Positions 44,295 to 53,460 of a DNA stretch of 64,000 nucleotides are shown here, in pieces; within the stretch, counting starts at the first letter, position 1, and each line of letters begins with the position of its first letter. The notes below the pieces were generated by a model. It was not told where the DNA came from. It ran no database searches and saw only the letters and a program-made list of their open reading frames with translations. Position numbers and translations under genes: made by a program. Origin of the DNA: Brevundimonas nasdae (lineage in GTDB: Bacteria > Pseudomonadota > Alphaproteobacteria > Caulobacterales > Caulobacteraceae); assembly GCF_016654005.1 (NCBI RefSeq), contig NZ_JAEPWN010000010.1, positions 1-64,000 on the forward strand, in the 5' to 3' direction.

Positions 44295-46911
44295 CGATCG
44301 TTCCTTCCACATTCTCGGGGATTTTGAACTCGCCCACGACCGCGCCCTGGACCAGAAGACGGTATCGACCGGGCGCCAGGCCGTCGGCCACGAAACGGCC
44401 GTTGCGGTTGGTGAAGAAGGGCTTGCCCTCTGCGCCAGGGGCGGCGTGCTCGGCCTCGATCGTGCCGCCGATTAGGGCGACGGGGCCGGAGGGCGACATC
44501 AGGATGCCCCGCGCCGTGTGCGAGGCGTCGCTGCCGACCACGAACCGATAGCCGTTGCCGAAGCCGGGGAAGGCGTTGATGACGCCGCTGCCCAGATCAT
44601 ATCCCGCAGGCAGGGGGTCGGCCTCGATCTCATAACGATTGACGCCGTAGCCGCGGCTCAGCCCAACCAGAGCGGGACCGAACCAGCCGCTGTTGGCGAT
44701 GGTGTAGCCGCTGGAGTCCGTCAGGCTGATGCGCGACTTGGCCAGGGTCCTGTGCGGGGTGGCCAGGATGAAGCCTTCGCGCCCGGAACGGCCGATGCCG
44801 AAGACGCCGTCGGCGTAACCGATCATGGTCGACAGCCGCCACAGGGATTCCTGACGATTGACGCCGCCGGGCTCCGACGTCACCAGCCGGTTGGACACCA
44901 ACTCCGCATCGAAGCGATTATTGATGTAGCGCAGATCGCCCGAGATCGTCTGATTGGTGCGGTCTTCGGACAGTCGCAGATCGCCGCTGACGTCATTCAG
45001 GCGTCCGGTCGAGGCGCGCGAAATGCCGACCTCGCGCAGGTCGTTGTCGCTGTCGTAACGGGCCGTGCTGCTCCAGCGCCCGCCAAAGCGCGAGGTCAGG
45101 GTCAGGCCGAAGCGATCCTCGTCGCGTCCGTCCTCGGTCGAGCCGCGCTGCCAGGCCAGGTTGACGGCGAAGCGGCGGAAGGTCCGGCCCAGCGCCAGGC
45201 TGTAGTCCGTGCGGTCCGCCCGGTCGCGCCCTTTGACGAAGGCGGCGCCGGCGCTGACGGAATAGTCGCGAAACCGCACCAGCAGGCGCGCCGCAGCGCG
45301 CCATTTCTCGGTGTTGAAGGCCTTCGGATCGAACGCCGTCTGGAAATAGCGGCTGGTCGCCTGGGCCGACGCGACCAGCCGCGCGTCCACATCCTTGCCC
45401 AGCGAGGCTTCGCGCAGATAATCGACGGCGGCGATGTAGCCTTTGGTCCCCGTGTCGCCATTGTGGCTGGCGGCGCCGCTGAACTGGACCAGACCCAGTT
45501 TGGATCCCCAGGTCGCCAGCGCCCCGACCTGTTCACGCCCATTGGCGATCTGGGCGTTGGCGCCGACCGTCAGGACATCGCTGATCCCTTTGCGAAAGAA
45601 GCCGCTGGCGGCCAGGGTCGAGCCGTATTCAAGCTGACCGCCTTCCTCCAGCACGCCCGTCGAGACCCCGAAATCCACGACGCCCGGGTCCAGCAGGCCG
45701 GTCCCGCCGAACAGATCGAAGACGGCGATCTCGCGCTGGCCGTTGTCGTCCTCCACCAGCAGGCGAACGGTGTTGGCGCCCTGGCCGAACGGAAAATCGC
45801 CCAGTGAATAAGGGCCTGCATCCAGACGGATGCGCTCGACGATCACCCCGTTGACCTCGACCACGACCAGGGCCGGGCGATCCAGAATGAACTGGCGACG
45901 TCCCGCTGGGCGCACATTCTGAAAGGGGCGGATGGTGGAATAGGCGCGCGCCGCCGAGAAGCCGAGGAAGCGTTGCGAGCCCTGAAAGCTCTCGACCGGC
46001 GGCGCAAACTCCCCCGCCGTCAGCCGAACGGCGGAGCGGAAGATATCCTTGGTCAGACGGATTTCGCGGCGTTTCCAGCGGTCCTGGTCGCTGGATCCGT
46101 CATAGTCGACGCCCGCCGTCAGGGTGACCCCGTCAAAGCCGCCGAAATTGGCGAACATGTCGATGCCGCCCTGAAGCGGCGCAAAATGCCCTTCGGTATG
46201 GGAGTACTGCTGGGCCAGGGCGATATTGGCGCCGGCGGAGAAGTTGGCGGGTTGGTCAAAGGCCGTCGGGTCGATGTTCTCGCTCTGGGAGAAGCCGACA
46301 CTGCGACGGGCGCGCCCCTCCGGGCTGAGGCTGGCCACAAAGGTCAGGGCCAGGGGGTCGAACATCAGGGAGAAGTCTGCTCCGTTCAGGTCCGCCATAT
46401 TCACTTTTGACTGGGCGGCGATGCGCCCCCTCAGCGTCTCCAGAACGGCGGGTGAAACCTGCGGTCCCAGCAGGTCCATCAGACCCTTGGCGTCGATGAC
46501 GCCCTCGCCCTGCGAATCCACCAGGCCGCTGACATCGCCCAGATATCTGCCGTCCAGCGTCAGCGGTCCCTGGATCGGGGTCAGAACGGGCGTCGGCCGC
46601 GCCGCAGGGATTTGATCCTGTGCGGCGCTGTCCGCTGGGCCATGGGCGGGGCTGGGCGACGGAGCGGGCGGCGAAGGCGTGTCGTCCACACGGGCGGCCA
46701 CGTCGCGACTGCGGTCCACGGCGGCGACTGCGGCGAACTTGCCATAGATTTCATCGGGATAGACGCGGGCGGTCCGGATGACCTCGTCGGTGGGGATGAT
46801 GCAGGCGTGCGCGACGGTGGCGAAACCGCCGCCCAGACAGGCGATGACGCTCAGGCGCCTGAACGCCGACCGCCTGCCGGTGCGCCCGCCGTTGCGGGCC
46901 TTGCGCGCCAT
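44257..46911 (-). CDS. Outer-membrane usher of archaic chaperone-usher pili (CsuD-like)
   Basis: This 884-residue usher has an exported N-terminal domain, a large barrel with plug (YLGDVSGLVDSQGEGVIDAK is followed by SLMFDPLALTF), the conserved QFILDRPALVVVEVNGVIVE and GTGLLDPGVVDFGVSTG blocks, and C-terminal domains ending AEHAAPGAEGKPFFTNRNGR and DGLAPGRYRLLVQG. It secretes and assembles chaperone-bound subunits. The ATG at 46911 begins 10 nt after the chaperone stop; a longer frame would overlap the chaperone and has no signal peptide. Confidence 0.88.
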   Translation of the reverse strand: MARKARNGGRTGRRSAFRRLSVIACLGGGFATVAHACIIPTDEVIRTARVYPDEIYGKFAAVAAVDRSRDVAARVDDTPSPPAPSPSPAHGPADSAAQDQIPAARPTPVLTPIQGPLTLDGRYLGDVSGLVDSQGEGVIDAKGLMDLLGPQVSPAVLETLRGRIAAQSKVNMADLNGADFSLMFDPLALTFVASLSPEGRARRSVGFSQSENIDPTAFDQPANFSAGANIALAQQYSHTEGHFAPLQGGIDMFANFGGFDGVTLTAGVDYDGSSDQDRWKRREIRLTKDIFRSAVRLTAGEFAPPVESFQGSQRFLGFSAARAYSTIRPFQNVRPAGRRQFILDRPALVVVEVNGVIVERIRLDAGPYSLGDFPFGQGANTVRLLVEDDNGQREIAVFDLFGGTGLLDPGVVDFGVSTGVLEEGGQLEYGSTLAASGFFRKGISDVLTVGANAQIANGREQVGALATWGSKLGLVQFSGAASHNGDTGTKGYIAAVDYLREASLGKDVDARLVASAQATSRYFQTAFDPKAFNTEKWRAAARLLVRFRDYSVSAGAAFVKGRDRADRTDYSLALGRTFRRFAVNLAWQRGSTEDGRDEDRFGLTLTSRFGGRWSSTARYDSDNDLREVGISRASTGRLNDVSGDLRLSEDRTNQTISGDLRYINNRFDAELVSNRLVTSEPGGVNRQESLWRLSTMIGYADGVFGIGRSGREGFILATPHRTLAKSRISLTDSSGYTIANSGWFGPALVGLSRGYGVNRYEIEADPLPAGYDLGSGVINAFPGFGNGYRFVVGSDASHTARGILMSPSGPVALIGGTIEAEHAAPGAEGKPFFTNRNGRFVADGLAPGRYRLLVQGAVVGEFKIPENVEGTIDVGEIRTSKPVE

Positions 46912-46921
46912 CGCCCCGCCC

Positions 46922-47659
46922 TCACAACAGCACGATCGATGCGGTGACGTCCCCGGCGGCTGTCGCGGCCAGGGCCGCCGGTATCCTGACCTGACGGGTC
47001 GCCCCTCCCGATACTGCGCTGACCTGTCCGACATCGATGTCGGCCGGGGCGATGTCGATGGTCTTTCCGTCAGCCGTCTTCAGGGTGATCTTGGCCTCGC
47101 GCAGATAGGCGAAGCCGTTTCCGGTGTTGCGCGTCTCCAAAAGGATGTCGCCGTTCGGCGCGCGTGTCACGCTCGTCACATCGATCACGCCCCGCGATCG
47201 GGCCGGCGCGACAAAGACATAGGTGTTGATGGTGAAAGCGACCTGCACATCGGCGCCGGCCCCGCCCTCGGCTGTGGTGGTCGGCATGTTGATCGGCAAT
47301 TGCGCCGCGCGGACCAGATACATCCGCCCCTCTTCGACGGGATCGCCGATATAGCGGATCTGGACCACCTGTTCGCGATTGGCCGGGATGACCGACTGAA
47401 CCGGAAAGGCGACGATGTCGTTGTCCTCGGCGACGAGACTGCGCTCGCCCTTGTCGTCGACCTGCATGCGATAGACTTCGATCTCCACCGTCGCCGGTAC
47501 GGCGCTGGTGTTGCGAATGGTCATTCGATAGCTGGAGCCGCTGCCCGTCGGCGTGATCTTGGAGACCATGGGCGTGATGTCCATGGCGTAGGTCGGCGCG
47601 GTCACGCCGGTCATCAAAACAGTTGCCGCCAGCAGAGCGGCGAATCCACGACGCGTCAT
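46922..47659 (-). CDS. Periplasmic pilus chaperone (CsuC-like, PapD superfamily)
   Basis: The 245-residue protein has a signal peptide (MTRRGFAALLAATV, ending TYAM) and a two-domain chaperone sequence. Conserved features are ATVEIEVYRMQVDDKG, VIPANREQVVQIRYIG and the subunit-binding strand region around EEGRMYLVRAAQLPI. It should cap pilus subunits and deliver them to the usher next to it. GGGGG precedes the ATG at 47659; an ATG four codons earlier is less well placed. Confidence 0.88.
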   Translation of the reverse strand: MTRRGFAALLAATVLMTGVTAPTYAMDITPMVSKITPTGSGSSYRMTIRNTSAVPATVEIEVYRMQVDDKGERSLVAEDNDIVAFPVQSVIPANREQVVQIRYIGDPVEEGRMYLVRAAQLPINMPTTTAEGGAGADVQVAFTINTYVFVAPARSRGVIDVTSVTRAPNGDILLETRNTGNGFAYLREAKITLKTADGKTIDIAPADIDVGQVSAVSGGATRQVRIPAALAATAAGDVTASIVLL

Positions 47660-47696
47660 TGTCGCCCCCATCAGTTACGAGAAAATCCTCGAAAAC

Positions 47697-47726
47697 ACGG
47701 GGAGCCGACCGAAGGCGGCTCCCCGT
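47697..47726 (-). terminator. Strong hairpin between the pilin and chaperone genes (attenuator candidate)
   Basis: ACGGGGAGCCG and CGGCTCCCCGT form a perfect 11-bp stem around an 8-nt loop, directly after the pilin stop (47736) in the direction of transcription. On the minus strand it is followed by GTTTTC and a T-rich stretch, so partial termination is plausible. This would make pilin mRNA exceed chaperone-usher mRNA. Confidence 0.65.
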
Positions 47727-47735
47727 TCCGTTCGA

Positions 47736-48326
47736 TCAAGCGGGGTCGAGCGAGAAGGTGAAGACTTCCGTATAGGTGCCGGCGGGCGCGGACGCTGCGC
47801 CTGGGCCGGAGGGAGATGCGGCGCAACCCGACGAGCCTGGGTTGGTGTTGTCGCCTTGGCTGCCGCCCACGCCGTTGCCGCCGGGGACGTTGTAGCAAAG
47901 GTTCAGGAACAGATCGGCGTAGATGCCGTCCGCCAGTTTCTGGCTATAGCCGCCCGAGTTGGTGACAATGGCCGGGCTGCCGGGCCATGTGTCGACCGGA
48001 GCAAAGCCCAGGCTGGCGATTTCCGGCACCGACAGATCCCAGTCGTAGTTGATCAGCACGCCGGCCGGTGACTTGAAGTCGCCGTTCTGGGCGCTGGACG
48101 TCAGCTTGGCGCCGGTCGCCGAGTTGCAGGACATCCGCAGGGTGGTGACTTTCTGACGGGCGCCATTGGCGACCGCGACATTGCCGCCAGCGACATTGGC
48201 CAGGCCGATGCCGCAGAAGTTGGTCACGCTCGTCGACACAGTGACGTTGGTTTGAGCGCTTGAGACCGCCGGCATGGCCAGCAGGGCTGCGACGGTGGCT
48301 GCCGCCGCGACGAGATAGGTACGCAT
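47736..48326 (-). CDS. Major pilus subunit, spore-coat-U (SCPU) domain
   Basis: The 196-residue protein has a signal peptide (MRTYLVAAAATVAALLAMPA, cleaved near SSAQT) and an SCPU-like beta domain with paired cysteines (FCGIGL, MSCNSATGAKL, NLCYNVPGG). It ends AGTYTEVFTFSLDP, the usual last strand of this family. GGAGGAAG precedes the ATG at 48326. As the first gene before chaperone and usher it is the likely shaft subunit of an archaic pilus. Confidence 0.87.
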   Translation of the reverse strand: MRTYLVAAAATVAALLAMPAVSSAQTNVTVSTSVTNFCGIGLANVAGGNVAVANGARQKVTTLRMSCNSATGAKLTSSAQNGDFKSPAGVLINYDWDLSVPEIASLGFAPVDTWPGSPAIVTNSGGYSQKLADGIYADLFLNLCYNVPGGNGVGGSQGDNTNPGSSGCAASPSGPGAASAPAGTYTEVFTFSLDPA

Positions 48327-48650
48327 TTCTTCCTCCAGCTTTTTAAACAACCCCGCCGAATGACCGGCTGGGGGCCACAAGTTTTGCGGCGGCGGCATCT
48401 ATTGAGCGCTGGAGGGGGCGACGCATCGCCAAGAAGAGTAACCAATATTGCTAGTGATGTTTGACTTTCAACCTTCGCCATTAGTCCGCGTTCAGGGCAG
48501 GCGAATATGGTTTCGTTATGAAAATGCTGGTTTTTTGATGATCCGTCAGGGGCTTGATCAGCGTAATAGTGAAGGTTGAAAACGCCTCCCCTAACTCGGG
48601 TATGTTAATTCGGATGTTATGGGTTACTTTACCGACAAACGGCTGTCGTA
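48327..48650. other. Divergent promoter region between the pilus operon and LuxR regulator
   Basis: The 324-bp interval is clearly AT-richer than its surroundings, most of all at 48430-48650. It separates the minus-strand pilin from the plus-strand LuxR gene, so it must contain both promoters. I see no strong inverted repeat or known operator. Confidence 0.4.
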
Positions 48651-49370
48651 ATGAACTCCATGTCGAAGACGCGGGGTGCAATTGATGGCGAGGTAAATAA
48701 TAAGGCGAGAACAATGATCGTGGGGGTTAACGGTTGTCTTGGCTTGGTTGGAGGCGGACACAAGATTGAACCAGAACAGGCAATGTTTGTTTTTGAGGAC
48801 GATCTCGGCATGGCTCCATCCTGTTCGCGTGCGATAACAGCCTGGGTCAATACAGACCCAAGGGCGCGAATGCTGGTTTCACGTTCCGGGCGAGTCCAGT
48901 GGGTCAATGACGCAGCATACCGAATGCTTCAAGATGAGGGTGGGTTGAAGGTTGTTGACGACACCTTGATAGCAAGCAGCGCCTCGGTAACTCTGGTTCT
49001 CAAAGACCTGTTGCAGCAGGCGTCCCACGACTCGGCGCTTTACGCCATCACGGCGATGGATGCAGGGCGGCAATGGCTGCTCTGGGCGCAACAATTGATC
49101 CCCGGGGACGACGCCAGCATCGGCTTGGCCGCCCATAGGATGGCGGACCCGGTTTCTTATGAAGCCATGCTGCACATGCACCATCTGACGCCCTGTGAAA
49201 CGCGGATCGTGACGATGATGCTGGCCGGGCTCGAAACCGGACGCATCGCCCAGAAGCAGGACATCTCCATGGAAACCCTGCGCACCCATATCAAACACGC
49301 CTACCGCAAACTGGGCGTGAAAAGCCGGGGCGAACTGTTCGCCAAAGCCGTCGATTTCGCGGGCCTTTAA
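48651..49370 (+). CDS. LuxR-type HTH transcriptional regulator divergent from the pilus operon
   Basis: Up to 239 residues, it has an N-terminal sensor-like half (ARMLVSRSGRVQWVNDAAYR resembles a PAS start) and a C-terminal LuxR-type helix-turn-helix (LTPCETRIVTMMLAGLETGR, SMETLRTHIKHAYRKLGVKS). The plan matches the regulator at the opposite end of the pilus operon. The start is uncertain: ATG at 48651 has no clear ribosome-binding site, while ATG at 48714 follows AAGGCGAG. The first part of the gene is AT-rich. Confidence 0.82.
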   Translation: MNSMSKTRGAIDGEVNNKARTMIVGVNGCLGLVGGGHKIEPEQAMFVFEDDLGMAPSCSRAITAWVNTDPRARMLVSRSGRVQWVNDAAYRMLQDEGGLKVVDDTLIASSASVTLVLKDLLQQASHDSALYAITAMDAGRQWLLWAQQLIPGDDASIGLAAHRMADPVSYEAMLHMHHLTPCETRIVTMMLAGLETGRIAQKQDISMETLRTHIKHAYRKLGVKSRGELFAKAVDFAGL

Positions 49371-49430
49371 GGCCTAAGACGCGTGCATAGCGCTCGTCAC
49401 CAGCTGAACTGACAGCGGCTGGCTGCGATC

Positions 49431-49583
49431 CTAGAACCGGCCCTCGGCTTTGGAGCGGGCTCGGTTGGCGGCGCGTTCCTTGCGGCGGTGGCGGCGGGCG
49501 GAGATCTTCAGGCGGTCGTCAAGCAGCAGGAAGGCGAGAACCGCGCTGGCCGCTACGACAAAACCGATCGCCAAAATAAGCAC
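49431..49583 (-). CDS. Small single-pass membrane protein
   Basis: This 50-residue frame begins with GTG behind GGAG and reads VLILAIGFVVAASAVLAFLL as a single membrane helix, followed by a highly basic tail (LKISARRHRRKERAANRARS). Helix plus cytoplasmic Arg/Lys tail makes coding likely. The family is unknown to me. Confidence 0.55.
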   Translation of the reverse strand: MLILAIGFVVAASAVLAFLLLDDRLKISARRHRRKERAANRARSKAEGRF

Positions 49584-49857
49584 GCGCGCTCCGAAAGCAG
49601 GGGTCTGAAGGGGGACGCGATCCGATGATCGGCGCTGATCTCGCGGTCCGAGACAACTCGTCGGTGAATTCGAAACGGGTGGTAGTCACTACTGTCACAA
49701 AACTCAAATTTCATCCTGACGCCTTCGGCGAAGGCGCGTGCGCGGTCGGAAACGGCCCATTCCGAACAGAGGGCCGGCCAAGGCCCACATCTCGCCGTTC
49801 TTCGCTTCTATGCGGCGAAATGACGCGCATCGGGCGCGATCGCTCCATAGATGCCGC

Positions 49858-52800
49858 ATGACCGATCCTTCGCGTTCTGATCATCACGAACCGTCCGTGT
49901 TTCTGGATGCGACGGGGCGGCGCGCGCGGCGGCTGCGGTGGACGGCGGTGGCGGCGGCCTGTCTGGCCACGGTAGTCCTGGCCAGCTTCATCGCCAGTCT
50001 GGTGATCCTGCCGCGTCTGACGGGGGTGTCGTTCACGGCGCCCGTGCAGACGGCCTTCGCCCAGCACCTGCACGGGGCCGAGCACGCCCTGTTAAGACAC
50101 ATCGCCGTCGAGGATCGCCGCAAGACGCCGGTTTCGGCCGGACAGGACGCCGCCATTGCCGGCGCCTGGTTCGCGCCGTGGGAGGACGGGGCGCTGGATT
50201 CCTTCGTGCGTCATGCCAAGAATCTGACCCACGTCTATCCGACCTGGCTTCAGGTGCGCCCGGACGGCGGCGACATCCTGACGACCGACTGGGACCCGCA
50301 ACACAGCCCCACGACCAACGCCCTGAGGGGGGCTGCCCGCGCCAACGGCGTGCGCATCGTGCCCGTCGTCAGCAACGCGACCGAAGGTCAGTTCGACAGC
50401 GCTCGGATCGACCGGATGCTGGCCCCCGAGAACAGCCAGCGTGTTATGGATCGCCTGGTCGGCTTCGTGCAGACGAACCAGTTCGCGGGCCTGCAGATCG
50501 ACTTCGAACTGATGACGCCCGACCAGATTGCGCGCCTGACGCCGTGGCTGGCCCAGCTGCGCAGCCGACTGAACGCCCAGGGCAAGGAGCTGTCCATCGC
50601 GCTGGAGGTCGGACTGAGCGACCACGATATCAAGGCCCTGGCCGATGTCGTCGATTACGCGGCGGTCATGGCCTATGACGAGCATGGCGAGGACAGCCTG
50701 CCGGGGCCGATCTCCTCCGTCGGTTTCGTGCATCAGGCGCTGGAGCGGTTCACGCGGCTGGTTCCGGCGAACCGTCTGATCCTGGGCGTCGGCGTCTATG
50801 CCTATGACTGGCGCGAGGGCGCGTCGTCGGCGGAGTCCCTGACGACCACGGCGGCGCTGGCGGCGGCGCGGGGCTATCGACCGGACGATGATCCGGCCAA
50901 GGTCATGGACTTCGACGACAAGGCGCTGCAGCCGACCTTCAGCTACACCGACGATCAGGGCCGAAAGCACGAGGTCTGGCTGCAGGATGCTACATCGGTG
51001 GCCAACGCCCTGACCCTGAGCCGGGGCAGGGGACTGCGCGGCGCCGCCCTGTGGGCCTTGGGCGAGGAAGACCCGACCAGCTGGCACGTGTTCGGCCGCA
51101 ACGCCGTGGCGCCGGGACAGACCGCGTCGGCCCTGGCGAACGTCACCCTGAAGCAGCAGATCGCCTTCACCGGACAAGGGGAACTGCTGAACGTCATCGA
51201 CACGCCGCACCCCGGCGAGCGCAGCATCGAGGTCGATCCGGCCAGCGGCCTGATCGTGGACGAGGTGTGGAAGCGCTGGCCCTCGGCCTGGACCGTGCGG
51301 CGCACGGGCGCGCCCGACCACACCCTGGCCCTGACCTTTGACGACGGCCCCGATCCGCAGTGGACGCCCAAGGTGCTGGACATCCTGAAGGCCAAGGGGG
51401 TGAAGGCGACCTTCTTCATGATCGGCGGCAATGCGGCGGCCAATCCGAACCTGGTGCGGCGCGTCTATGCCGAGGGGCACGAGATCGGCAATCATTCCTT
51501 CACCCACCCCAACATGGCCCATGTCGATGACCAGCGGGTGCAGCTGGAGCTGACGGCGACGGACCGGGCGCTGGAGAGCATTCTGCACCGCCAGATCACC
51601 CTGTTCAGGCCGCCCTACAATGCGGATTCAGAGCCTGAGTCCTATGGCGAAATCCTGCCGATCGCGGTGGCGTCGCGGCTGGGCTACACCACCGCGGGCG
51701 AGTCCATCGACCCCAATGACTGGAACCTGACGCGGATCGGGCCGGACGGGAAACCTCGCCGTCTCCAGCCCCAGCAGATCATCGATGATGTGCTGGCCCA
51801 GGCCAGCGCAGGCCACGCCGTGCTGCTGCATGATGCAGGCGGGGATCGCTCGGCGACGGTCGCGGCCCTGCCTGCCTTGATCGACGCCCTGCGCGCGCGG
51901 GGATATCAGCTGACCACCATCGGCGGGCTGGTCGGCCAGACGCCCGAACAGACGATGCCGCCGCTGCCGGCCAATGAGCAGTCGCTGATCGTGGCGGATT
52001 CAGCGGCCTTTGGCTTCTCGCACTTCATGGGGGTGGTGCTGTTCTGGGGCTTCACCCTGGCGATCGCGCTGGGTCTGGCGCGGATCGTGCTGATGCTGGC
52101 GCTGGCGTCGCGACGCCGCCGTCGCCCGCCGGAGCCGGTCGAGGGCGCCGCGCCGCCCCGCGTCGACGTGCTGGTCGCCGCCTATAACGAGGCGACGGTC
52201 ATCAACCGCACCCTGTCCAGCCTGCTGGCCAGCACGGGCGTGGATGTGCGGGTCATCGTGGTGGACGACGGATCGACGGACGGCACGCTGGAGGCCGTCA
52301 CCGCCGTCTATGGCGCCGATCCGCGTGTCTTGATCCGCACCAAGCGCAATGGCGGCAAGGCGTCCGCCCTGAACCTGGCCTTGATGGAGGCGACGGCCCC
52401 GGTCGTGGTGGGCGTGGACGCCGACACCCAGCTGTCCATCGACGCCCTGGCGCGGCTGGCCGCCTGGTTCGTCGATCCCGCCGTCGGCGCGGTCGCGGGC
52501 AATGTGAAGGTCGGCAACCGCCGGGGACTGGTCACCCGCTGGCAGTCCATCGAATATATCACCAGCCAGAATATCGACCGCCGGGCGCTGGCGTTGCTGA
52601 ATGCGGTCACCGTCGTGCCGGGGGCCATCGGCGCCTGGCGCACCGAGGGGCTGAGGGCGCTCGGCGGCTATCGTTCCGATACTCTGGCCGAAGACATGGA
52701 TCTGACGTGGCGGGGGCGCGAAGCCGGTTGGGTCATCGCCAATGAGCCGGAGGCCCTGGCCTTCACCGAGGCGCCGTCCAGCCTGGAGGGCCTGTTGAAA

Positions 52801-53280
52801 CAGCGTTTCCGCTGGAGCTTCGGCACCCTGCAATGCCTGTGGAAGCACCGCCGGTCGCTGTTCCGCCACGGCTGGTTCGGCAAACTGGCCCTGCCCAGCC
52901 TGTGGCTGTTCCAGATCATGGGGCAGGTGCTGGCGCCGCTGATCGACCTGCAGATGCTGCTGGCCCTGGTGATCCAGGGACTGACCTGGCTGTCCAGCCT
53001 GCAGCATTCCGACGTCAGCGCCGCGCCCAATCCGATGCTGTGGTTCACCCTGGCCGTCTATGTGGCCTTCACCGGGCTGGAGCTGCTGGCGGGCTGGATC
53101 GCCTATGGGTTTGATCGCGAGAAGCGAGGCGACCTGTGGCTGCTGCCGACCCAGCGGATCGTCTATCGCCAGATCATGTACATCGTCGTCTGGCGCGCCC
53201 TGACCCGCGCGGTATCAGGGCTGGGGCAGGCGTGGGGCAAGCTGCACCGCACCGGCGATGTGACCCTGCCGAACGGATAG
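49858..53280 (+). CDS. Fusion of GH18-like domain, NodB polysaccharide deacetylase and GT2 glycosyltransferase
   Basis: This 1140-residue membrane protein starts with one helix (about 22-48). A GH18-like barrel (about 85-400) follows, with FAGLQIDFEL holding the catalytic Glu (about 215) and YAAVMAYDEHGED. Next is a NodB deacetylase domain (about 485-690) with TFDDGPDPQW, GNHSFTHPNM and FRPPYN. After a membrane segment comes a processive GT2 domain (about 765-1000) with VAAYNEA, VDDGST, VDADTQ, AEDMDLTWRGRE and QRFRWSFG. Two or more C-terminal helices close it. It should build and partly de-acetylate or trim an amino-sugar polymer, possibly PNAG-like. No partner genes are adjacent; the next gene is convergent. 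Confidence 0.9.
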   Translation: MTDPSRSDHHEPSVFLDATGRRARRLRWTAVAAACLATVVLASFIASLVILPRLTGVSFTAPVQTAFAQHLHGAEHALLRHIAVEDRRKTPVSAGQDAAIAGAWFAPWEDGALDSFVRHAKNLTHVYPTWLQVRPDGGDILTTDWDPQHSPTTNALRGAARANGVRIVPVVSNATEGQFDSARIDRMLAPENSQRVMDRLVGFVQTNQFAGLQIDFELMTPDQIARLTPWLAQLRSRLNAQGKELSIALEVGLSDHDIKALADVVDYAAVMAYDEHGEDSLPGPISSVGFVHQALERFTRLVPANRLILGVGVYAYDWREGASSAESLTTTAALAAARGYRPDDDPAKVMDFDDKALQPTFSYTDDQGRKHEVWLQDATSVANALTLSRGRGLRGAALWALGEEDPTSWHVFGRNAVAPGQTASALANVTLKQQIAFTGQGELLNVIDTPHPGERSIEVDPASGLIVDEVWKRWPSAWTVRRTGAPDHTLALTFDDGPDPQWTPKVLDILKAKGVKATFFMIGGNAAANPNLVRRVYAEGHEIGNHSFTHPNMAHVDDQRVQLELTATDRALESILHRQITLFRPPYNADSEPESYGEILPIAVASRLGYTTAGESIDPNDWNLTRIGPDGKPRRLQPQQIIDDVLAQASAGHAVLLHDAGGDRSATVAALPALIDALRARGYQLTTIGGLVGQTPEQTMPPLPANEQSLIVADSAAFGFSHFMGVVLFWGFTLAIALGLARIVLMLALASRRRRRPPEPVEGAAPPRVDVLVAAYNEATVINRTLSSLLASTGVDVRVIVVDDGSTDGTLEAVTAVYGADPRVLIRTKRNGGKASALNLALMEATAPVVVGVDADTQLSIDALARLAAWFVDPAVGAVAGNVKVGNRRGLVTRWQSIEYITSQNIDRRALALLNAVTVVPGAIGAWRTEGLRALGGYRSDTLAEDMDLTWRGREAGWVIANEPEALAFTEAPSSLEGLLKQRFRWSFGTLQCLWKHRRSLFRHGWFGKLALPSLWLFQIMGQVLAPLIDLQMLLALVIQGLTWLSSLQHSDVSAAPNPMLWFTLAVYVAFTGLELLAGWIAYGFDREKRGDLWLLPTQRIVYRQIMYIVVWRALTRAVSGLGQAWGKLHRTGDVTLPNG

Positions 53281-53301
53281 GGCTAAGAATATCCTCGGTC
53301 A

Positions 53302-53420
53302 TTCCGGGGCTGAGCGGAGCGAAGAACCCGGAACCCAGGGTCGCGATCCCGCTGCTGAACGCGTTCGACGCTGGATGAGAGCTTCCTGGGTTCCGGGTTC
53401 GACCTTCGGTCGCCCCGGAA
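53302..53420. repeat. Extragenic palindromic repeat (REP-like)
   Basis: Nested inverted arms fill the gap between two convergent genes. TTCCGGGGC (53302-53310) matches GCCCCGGAA (53412-53420), and GAACCCGGAACCCAGG (53324-53339) matches exactly at 53385-53400. Such CCGGGTTCC-rich palindromes are scattered in caulobacterial genomes and often translate to short spurious ORFs. It may also end transcription from both sides. Confidence 0.75.
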
Positions 53421-53460
53421 GGACGGCGAAGGGTGAATATTGACCGCCCCGCCGGGCCGA

